A stretch of 10,792 nt of DNA from Prevotella sp. (GTDB lineage Bacteria > Bacteroidota > Bacteroidia > Bacteroidales > Bacteroidaceae), in the NCBI GenBank assembly GCA_020026195.1, contig JAHHQW010000063.1:1-10792 (forward strand), read 5' to 3'. The notes beneath the pieces are model-generated. The model was not told where the DNA came from. It did not search any database and worked only from the letters and a program-made list of their open reading frames with translations. Below, piece by piece: positions 5,967 to 10,792 of the stretch (position 1 is its first letter; each line of letters starts with the position of its first letter). A program made the translations under genes and the position numbers.

Positions 5967-6947
5967 ATGAAAACGAAGAAAATTATCATGGCAGGTATGA
6001 TGGCCTGCATGTGTTTAACAGCAGTTGCTGCAAATGACAACGAGGAACCCGGAGGCAAACCCATTGTACAGGTTTTTACTAATTTCCACAGCGGGTTCGG
6101 AGCTACAAATGATGACAGAGGATTTGATCTTGACCGTAGTTATCTCGGATACGAATATTCTTTCGGTCATGGATTTAAGGTAAAAGGTGTTTTGGATATC
6201 GGTAAATCTAACAAGGTTGACGACTATCAGAGAATAGCATACATAAAGAATGCTATGATTACATGGAAAACCGGAGGCTTAAGCATCAGCGGAGGTCTTA
6301 TCTCAACTACTCAGTTCGGAATGCAGGAAAAGTTCTGGGGTAACAGATATATAATGAAGTCATTCCAGGATAAATATAAATTTGGTAACAGCGCCGACAT
6401 GGGTCTGTCTGTTTCTTACAGATTCTCAAAACTTTTTTCAGCTGATGCGATAGTCACAAACGGCGAAGGATATAAGAAAGAGCAGATTTACGATGGTATG
6501 ATGTACGGTATCGGTCTTACGCTTACCCCAGTGGAAGGATTCGACATTCGTGTATATGGAGCAATTAACGAAAGCGACAAGAAAGAAGGTAAGGACATCT
6601 ACAATATAGCAACGTTTGCCGGATACAAGAACAAGGCGTTCTCTTTAGGCTGTGAATATAATATGATGAAAAATTACAAGAACGTCAAGGCCAATGACCT
6701 TCAGGGTGTTTCAGCATACGGTTCGGTAAACGTAGGTAAGAAATCAAAAATATTTGCACGTTACGACCAGCTGTTCTCAAAAGACGGATGGGACAGAGAC
6801 AATGAGGAACAGTCTGTCATTGCAGGAGCCGAATTCAAACTTACTAGTTTCTTGAAAATATCACCAAACTTCCGTTATACCAATCCTAAAAATCATGACA
6901 TGAGCGATGGCTACTCTGCCTACATCAACTGCTACTTTGGTATTTAA
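5967..6947 (+). CDS. Outer-membrane porin-like protein, Pho-linked
   Basis: A 326-residue predicted outer-membrane beta-barrel. The signal peptide has a KTKK head, a hydrophobic core to about residue 20 and AVAA before NDNEE, so signal peptidase I would cut near 21-22. The mature part alternates short amphipathic beta segments with polar turns. It contains RGFDLDRSYLGYEYS (51-65), GLSISGGLISTTQFG and a GNSADMGLSVSYRFS stretch, and ends YINCYFGI, a barrel-like C-terminus lacking the usual final Phe. The layout recalls the phosphate-selective porin O/P family (Pfam Porin_O_P), at the short end of its size range; this is by eye only. It is the first gene downstream of the divergent PhoB-type regulator and precedes pstS by 71 bp with no terminator. 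A role in passing phosphate or phosphate-containing solutes across the outer membrane is inferred from that position. Confidence 0.75.
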   Translation: MKTKKIIMAGMMACMCLTAVAANDNEEPGGKPIVQVFTNFHSGFGATNDDRGFDLDRSYLGYEYSFGHGFKVKGVLDIGKSNKVDDYQRIAYIKNAMITWKTGGLSISGGLISTTQFGMQEKFWGNRYIMKSFQDKYKFGNSADMGLSVSYRFSKLFSADAIVTNGEGYKKEQIYDGMMYGIGLTLTPVEGFDIRVYGAINESDKKEGKDIYNIATFAGYKNKAFSLGCEYNMMKNYKNVKANDLQGVSAYGSVNVGKKSKIFARYDQLFSKDGWDRDNEEQSVIAGAEFKLTSFLKISPNFRYTNPKNHDMSDGYSAYINCYFGI

Positions 6948-7018
6948 TTATTTCACAGATATTCGACAATAGGCATTATTTGTTTTTTTAATAACATACT
7001 AATTTAAATATTTAAGAT

Positions 7019-8086
7019 ATGAAAAGAATTTGTTCAATTGCCTTAATAGGCATTCTGGTATTATTAACAGCTGCTTCATGCGGAAATAATAAGAAATCAG
7101 ACGAAAAGGAGACTGTTGAAGAATTGTCAGGTGCAGGAGCTACGTTCCCTCTGCCATTCTATAACATGATATTTGAAAACTACAACAAGAAGCAGGGAAC
7201 ACAGGTCGCTTACGGTGGCATCGGTAGCGGCGGTGGTATCCGCAATCTTAAAGACGAGATAGTAGACTTTGCCGGAAGCGACGCTTATGTCTCTGACGAC
7301 GAGATGAAAGACATGAAGCCGGTCATCCACATTCCGACATGTATGGGAGCTGTCGTAGTGGCATACAATCTTAAGGATGTTAACGAGCTGAATCTTTCAG
7401 GAAAGATTGTTGCCGACATCTTTGCCGGTAAGATTCGCAAATGGAATGACAGGCAGATAAAGGAACTTAACCCTGATGCAGCACTTCCCGACAAAGATAT
7501 CATGCCTGTATTCCGTTCTGACGGCAGTGGTACGACATTCGTATTCACAGATTATCTCTGCAAGGTCAGCAAGGATTGGGAAAATAAATACGGAAGAGGC
7601 AAGTCTGTTGATTTCCCTGTCGGTCAGGCTGCTAAAGGAAACCCCGGTGTGGCAGGTATCATTGCAGAAACCGAGAACTCGATAGGTTACATCGGTTCAG
7701 AATACGCTTTCGCACAGAAAATACAGTATGCTGCAATCATCAATGCCAATGGTGAGATTGTCAAGCCGACAGCTGAATCTATTTCTGCGGCGGCAGCAGG
7801 TGAAATGCCTGAAGACACACGTACCATGATAACTAACTCAGACGCTAAGGGAGCATATCCCATCAGCTGCTTCACATGGATTGTACTTTACCAGGAGCAG
7901 AACTACGGCAGCCATAGCAAGAATCACGCTAAAGAGCTGGTAGAATTCATGAAATATGTTCTTAGCGACGAAGCACAGAACGATGCAGCAAAAGTAAACT
8001 ACGCACCATTACCCGAAAAGGTTGTAAATATAAGTAAGGAAAATCTCAAAAAGATTACTTACGACGGCACAAGAATTATAGAATAA
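7019..8086 (+). CDS. pstS: Phosphate-binding lipoprotein PstS
   Basis: A 355-residue high-affinity phosphate-binding component of the Pst ABC importer. The N-terminus is a lipoprotein signal: a KR head, a hydrophobic core and lipobox AASC with Cys21, so the mature protein is lipid-anchored facing the periplasm. Phosphate contacts known from E. coli PstS are all recognisable: GAGATFP with T42-F43, GIGS with S70, GSD with D88, and RSDGSGT with R166, S170, G171 and T172 at identical mutual spacing to E. coli R135/S139/G140/T141. Later blocks NPGVAGI and SIGYIGSEYA are also typical. The residues after Cys21 (GNNKKSDEKE) are charged, somewhat like a surface-export signal, but a periplasmic location fits the function. 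No clear promoter is seen in the 71 bp upstream, so co-transcription with the porin is likely. A structured 89-bp spacer follows before pstC. Confidence 0.95.
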   Translation: MKRICSIALIGILVLLTAASCGNNKKSDEKETVEELSGAGATFPLPFYNMIFENYNKKQGTQVAYGGIGSGGGIRNLKDEIVDFAGSDAYVSDDEMKDMKPVIHIPTCMGAVVVAYNLKDVNELNLSGKIVADIFAGKIRKWNDRQIKELNPDAALPDKDIMPVFRSDGSGTTFVFTDYLCKVSKDWENKYGRGKSVDFPVGQAAKGNPGVAGIIAETENSIGYIGSEYAFAQKIQYAAIINANGEIVKPTAESISAAAAGEMPEDTRTMITNSDAKGAYPISCFTWIVLYQEQNYGSHSKNHAKELVEFMKYVLSDEAQNDAAKVNYAPLPEKVVNISKENLKKITYDGTRIIE

Positions 8087-8113
8087 AAATTTCATTACTG
8101 TACTGTTAAACAT

Positions 8114-8158
8114 ATTCCGGATGGCAAGGTGTTCAGATACATTCCTGCTGCCCGGAAT
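8114..8158 (+). other. Hairpin in the pstS-pstC spacer
   Basis: Arms ATTCCGG (8114-8120) and CCGGAAT (8152-8158) pair perfectly over 7 bp. Inside, GCA (8124-8126) can pair with TGC (8149-8151), and AGG (8127-8129) with CCT (8144-8146), leaving a loop of about 14 bases. No T-run follows (TATATAAAATA), so it is not a standard terminator. A hairpin just after pstS could protect the 3' end of the pstS message or reduce read-through, so that binding protein outnumbers permease. That role is inferred from practice in other binding-protein operons. Confidence 0.45.
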
Positions 8159-8175
8159 TATATAAAATATCAATT

Positions 8176-9033
8176 ATGAATGACAGATTATTTCGTTCTA
8201 TCCTGCTGACATGTGCCATTCTTATGCCCCTTATTTGCGGAGGAATGTTGTTTTCGCTGGTAACGGACGCATACGATGCATTCAACCATTTCGGTTTTTT
8301 AAATTTCCTCACATCTTCGGAGTGGAAGTTCAATAGTGCTGACGAACGGTACGGGGCACTGCCATTTATAACGGGAACAATACTCACCACTCTTTTAGCT
8401 CTTGCAATGTGCATTCCTTTTTCGCTGCCCGTATCATTGTTTGTCGGCGAATATTTTAAGGGAACACGCATTGCCAGTTTTTTAAGTACTGTAGTTGACC
8501 TTTTGGCAGGAATACCTTCTATTATATATGGTCTGTGGGGATTCTACGCACTAAGGCCCATTGTCATATCTCTTAAGATTTCACCCGAAGGCTCTTCCAT
8601 AATCACGGCATCTATAGTACTTGCCATAATGATAATCCCGTATGCTTCCTCGCTCAGTTCCGAATTCATAAAGATGGTTCCTTCCGATCTTAAGGAAAGT
8701 GCCTACAGTCTGGGAGCTACGCGTGCGGATGTAATAAGAAGGATTGTCTTTCCTGTTGCCGGACCGGGAATATTTTCATCGTACATACTTGCCATCGGGC
8801 GAGCCATCGGAGAGACAATGACCGTTACAATGCTTATAGGTAATACCAACAACATGCCTGAATCGCTGACTTCAACGGGAAACTCAATGGCAAGTATAAT
8901 AGCCAATCAGTTTGGCGAGGCGGAAGGTCTCCGACTTTCATCGCTCATCGCCATCGGACTCATACTGTTCATAATAACGGCGATAATAAACATGATTGGC
9001 AAAATGATGATAAAACATGCTCGAATTTCATAA
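8176..9033 (+). CDS. pstC: Phosphate ABC transporter permease PstC
   Basis: A 285-residue inner-membrane permease that forms the phosphate channel with PstA. Hydrophobic segments lie at about 8-30, 64-90, 104-128, 141-160, 195-217 and 254-277, giving six helices. The ABC coupling loop (EAA motif) is clear at 174-195: ESAYSLGAT, then RADVIRRIVFPVA. The segment GIPSIIYGLWGFYAL (112-126) and RAIGETMTV (209-217) are characteristic of PstC/PstA. Slightly shorter than E. coli PstC (319 residues), mostly at the N-terminus. The ATG at 8176 follows an AT-rich leader with no strong ribosome site. The 11-bp gap to pstA indicates a common mRNA. PstC is distinguished from PstA by gene order and by the periplasmic TSSEW segment near 46-50. 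Confidence 0.92.
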   Translation: MNDRLFRSILLTCAILMPLICGGMLFSLVTDAYDAFNHFGFLNFLTSSEWKFNSADERYGALPFITGTILTTLLALAMCIPFSLPVSLFVGEYFKGTRIASFLSTVVDLLAGIPSIIYGLWGFYALRPIVISLKISPEGSSIITASIVLAIMIIPYASSLSSEFIKMVPSDLKESAYSLGATRADVIRRIVFPVAGPGIFSSYILAIGRAIGETMTVTMLIGNTNNMPESLTSTGNSMASIIANQFGEAEGLRLSSLIAIGLILFIITAIINMIGKMMIKHARIS

Positions 9034-9044
9034 ATAAAAGATAA

Positions 9045-9911
9045 ATGAAAAAGTCTAATATATCACGAAGATTACGTTACGACAGGTTTCTGTTCTATGC
9101 AGTATTCCTTATGGCACTGTTCACGGCAATACCATTATTCGCAATACTCGGAGAAGTGTGTTTCAAAGGATACAGTCAGATAAACTGGGCTTTCTTTACC
9201 GAACCTACGCCCACGGCATACAGGGCAATGACGGCAATAGAGGCTGGCGAAAGCATTCCGGGAGGTATAGCAAACGGAATTATAGGAACTATGCTTATAC
9301 TGGGAATGGCTGTCACAGGGGCTGTACCAATAGGTGTTCTCTGCGGAGTTTATCTTGCGGAAAATCCTAAGAATCGTTTTTCGATGGCAGTAAGCTACCT
9401 GACCGACCTTCTCCAGGGAACGCCTTCCGTAATCATAGGCATCATAACATACATCTGGGTAGTGTTACCTATGCAGGGGTATTCGGCAATAGCAGGCAGC
9501 GTGGCTCTTTTCATAATGATGCTTCCGCTTATAATACGCTCTACGGAAGAGACTATGCGAATAGTTCCCGATTCACTTAAGGAAGCCGGACTGGCACTCG
9601 GTGTCAGCAAAGCCAGGGTTATAATGAAGATACAGATTCCTGCGGCTTTCAGCGGTATCTTTACGGGTATCATGCTTGCAATTTCAAGAGTCATTGGAGA
9701 GACGGCGCCACTTATGTTCACGGCTTTGGGATGTTCTGCTATCAGATGGGACATTACCAAACCTATATCGGCGGTACCGCTTCAGATATGGGAGTTCTTC
9801 AACGACCCATACCTACAGGACCTTGTATGGGGAGCTTCCTTATTCCTTCTTTTATTTGTATTAGTATTAAACTTATCAGCAAAATTTATAGCTCGAAAAT
9901 GGAAAATATAA
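9045..9911 (+). CDS. pstA: Phosphate ABC transporter permease PstA
   Basis: A 288-residue inner-membrane permease, partner of PstC. Predicted membrane helices are at about 16-38, 76-103, 117-141, 147-164, 200-222 and 258-280. The EAA coupling loop is at 180-201 (EAGLALGVS, then KARVIMKIQIPAA), where the PstB ATPase would dock. GTPSVIIGI (125-133) and RVIGETAPL (215-223) are strong PstA signatures. The C-terminus is basic (ARKWKI), consistent with a cytoplasmic end. A Lys/Arg-rich N-terminus (KKSNISRRLRYDR) is likely cytoplasmic as well. Its last 13 bases overlap the start of pstB in another frame, so translation of permease and ATPase is probably coupled. Confidence 0.94.
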   Translation: MKKSNISRRLRYDRFLFYAVFLMALFTAIPLFAILGEVCFKGYSQINWAFFTEPTPTAYRAMTAIEAGESIPGGIANGIIGTMLILGMAVTGAVPIGVLCGVYLAENPKNRFSMAVSYLTDLLQGTPSVIIGIITYIWVVLPMQGYSAIAGSVALFIMMLPLIIRSTEETMRIVPDSLKEAGLALGVSKARVIMKIQIPAAFSGIFTGIMLAISRVIGETAPLMFTALGCSAIRWDITKPISAVPLQIWEFFNDPYLQDLVWGASLFLLLFVLVLNLSAKFIARKWKI

Positions 9912-10666
9912 ATCCTATATTAAATTTTAAGAACGTCTGTGTATCATATACCAAACAGACTATGGCAGTGAAATATGTCAGCGCAGAAATAGAACGTAAC
10001 ACCATAACATCTATCATGGGACCGTCCGGATGCGGAAAGAGTACACTGTTACGCGCAGTGAATCTGATGCACAGTCTTTATCCTAACATTCTGGTAAGCG
10101 GAAACATTCTTCTTAATGGCAAGGACATATTCGACATGCAGCCCATCGACGTACGTCGCCACATAGGAATGGTGTTCCAGCGCCCTACTCCGTTCTCCAC
10201 CATGAGCATTTATGATAATGTTCTGGCTGGTTACACGCTTAACGGAATACATCTGTCAAAGTCTGAAAAGGACGAGATGGTGGAAAGTAATCTTAAAAAC
10301 GTTTCTCTATGGGAGGAAGTTAAAGATGTACTCAATAAGAAAGGTACTTTCCTTTCTGGCGGACAGCAGCAGAGACTCTGCATAGCCAGGGCATTAGCTA
10401 TAAAGCCAGACGTTCTGCTGATGGACGAGCCTACATCTGCACTCGATCCTATTGCCACAGAGCACATCGAGGAACTGCTACTCAAATTGCAGAAAGATGT
10501 TACCATACTTATTGTTACTCATAACATGGGACAGGCAAGGAGAATTTCTAAGACTGCCATGTTCATGTATCTTGGGGAACTTGTAGAATATGGCGACACC
10601 GAGCAGATGTTCACCGATCCTTATGACGAACGTACCAAGGCTTATCTTAAGGGTAAGATGGGATAA
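9899..10666 (+). CDS. pstB: Phosphate ABC transporter ATPase PstB
   Basis: A 255-residue cytoplasmic ATPase powering phosphate import. Motifs in order: Walker A GPSGCGKST (41-49), Q-loop Q94 in VFQRPTPF, SIYDNV, ABC signature LSGGQ (152-156), Walker B LLMDEP with D176 and E177, D-loop SALDP, and H-loop His208 in VTHNM. The C-terminal GELVEYGDTEQMFTDP block is typical of PstB. I set the start at the ATG at 9899 because it gives the family length (E. coli PstB has 257) and MENINPILNFKNV as N-terminus. The frame is open further upstream to 9731, but that extension lies entirely within pstA and has no similarity to ABC ATPases. The gene overlaps pstA by 13 bases. No phoU follows before the window ends, although phoU is commonly the next gene. 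Confidence 0.96.
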   Translation: MENINPILNFKNVCVSYTKQTMAVKYVSAEIERNTITSIMGPSGCGKSTLLRAVNLMHSLYPNILVSGNILLNGKDIFDMQPIDVRRHIGMVFQRPTPFSTMSIYDNVLAGYTLNGIHLSKSEKDEMVESNLKNVSLWEEVKDVLNKKGTFLSGGQQQRLCIARALAIKPDVLLMDEPTSALDPIATEHIEELLLKLQKDVTILIVTHNMGQARRISKTAMFMYLGELVEYGDTEQMFTDPYDERTKAYLKGKMG

Positions 10667-10678
10667 TATAATCAGTGT

Positions 10679-10713
10679 AAGTTTGACATCCTGATAAACG
10701 GATGTTCAAACTT
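10679..10713 (+). terminator. Inverted repeat after pstB, possible terminator
   Basis: AAGTTTGACATC (10679-10690) and GATGTTCAAACTT (10701-10713) pair over 12 bp with one bulged base, closing a 10-base loop (CTGATAAACG). It starts 12 bases after the pstB stop codon. The downstream tract AATTATTAAT is AT-rich but not a clean T-run, so intrinsic termination may be partial. The end of the porin-pst transcript, or a processing point before a following gene, is the likely role. Confidence 0.55.
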
Positions 10714-10745
10714 AATTATTAATCATTCGATAATTTATACAATAC

Positions 10746-10765
10746 TTCGGTAATTTTTTACCGAA
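10746..10765. repeat. 8-bp-arm inverted repeat TTCGGTAA/TTACCGAA
   Basis: TTCGGTAA (10746-10753), a TTTT loop, then TTACCGAA (10758-10765) form a perfect hairpin. An alternative pairing, AATTTTT (10752-10758) with AAAAATT (10764-10770), shares bases with it and excludes it. It is not followed by a T-run on either strand. It may be a second weak terminator or an operator for a gene beyond the window; the sequence does not decide. The last bases of the window hold no gene start I can support. Confidence 0.4.
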
Positions 10766-10792
10766 AAATTAAAAGTTAAACAATAGAAGCAG

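Noticed and set aside
6006..6014. Possible lipobox in the porin signal (MMAC, Cys14)
   Set aside because: Hydrophobic residues continue past the Cys and a good signal peptidase I site (AVAA) follows, so a lipoprotein is unlikely.
6948..7018. Separate promoter for pstS
   Set aside because: Only ATTATTTG, a partial -7 match, is present, and no paired -33 or Pho-like repeat was found.
8133..8471. 112-residue minus-strand open frame over the pstC start
   Set aside because: Antisense to pstC with no family features; pstC has strong family evidence.
9395..9760. 121-residue minus-strand open frame inside pstA
   Set aside because: Antisense shadow of a clear permease gene; no recognisable motif.
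9731..9898. N-terminal extension of the PstB frame
   Set aside because: It lies wholly inside pstA, shows no ABC ATPase similarity, and the ATG at 9899 gives the normal PstB length.

Overview
The window reads as chromosomal DNA of a low-to-moderate GC member of the Bacteroidota, most likely Bacteroidales and Prevotella-like. The reasons are very AT-rich intergenic DNA, frequent ATA and AGA codons, start codons without a strong Shine-Dalgarno sequence, promoter elements of the Bacteroides form TTTG ... TAnnTTTG, and protein variants typical of that phylum. There are ten complete protein-coding genes in three blocks. I found no RNA gene, insertion sequence, CRISPR array or other mobile element.

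Region 1 (1-3628, plus strand) is an N-degron proteolysis operon. A 324-bp upstream region holds repeats, an 18-bp GC-core palindrome and a good Bacteroides-type promoter. It is followed by clpS (adaptor that reads N-terminal degrons), clpA (double-ring AAA+ unfoldase) and aat (leucyl/phenylalanyl-tRNA-protein transferase). Both gene junctions are 4-base ATGA overlaps. Aat would add Leu or Phe to proteins starting with Arg or Lys, ClpS would bind these N-termini, and ClpA would unfold the substrate for ClpP. ClpP is not encoded in the window.

Region 2 (3661-5758, minus strand) converges on aat with only 32 bp between them. It encodes a PhoB-type response regulator followed by an overlapping PhoR-type sensor kinase.

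Region 3 (5967-10666, plus strand) diverges from the regulator across about 200 bp of AT-rich DNA. That gap carries a TAnnTTTG element, an 11-bp-spaced pair of heptamers that could be a Pho box, and a dyad at its centre. The genes are an outer-membrane porin-like protein, then pstS, pstC, pstA and pstB, the complete high-affinity phosphate ABC transporter. A structured spacer separates pstS from pstC. Two inverted repeats follow pstB, and no phoU is present before the window ends.

Taken together, regions 2 and 3 look like a self-contained phosphate-starvation locus with sensor, regulator, outer-membrane entry, periplasmic capture and inner-membrane import. Both systems are known in outline. 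The points most worth checking are the porin's role, the ClpS gatekeeper substitution, the Asp-Asp Walker B in ClpA ring 1, and the candidate Pho box. I see no evidence of an entirely new system.
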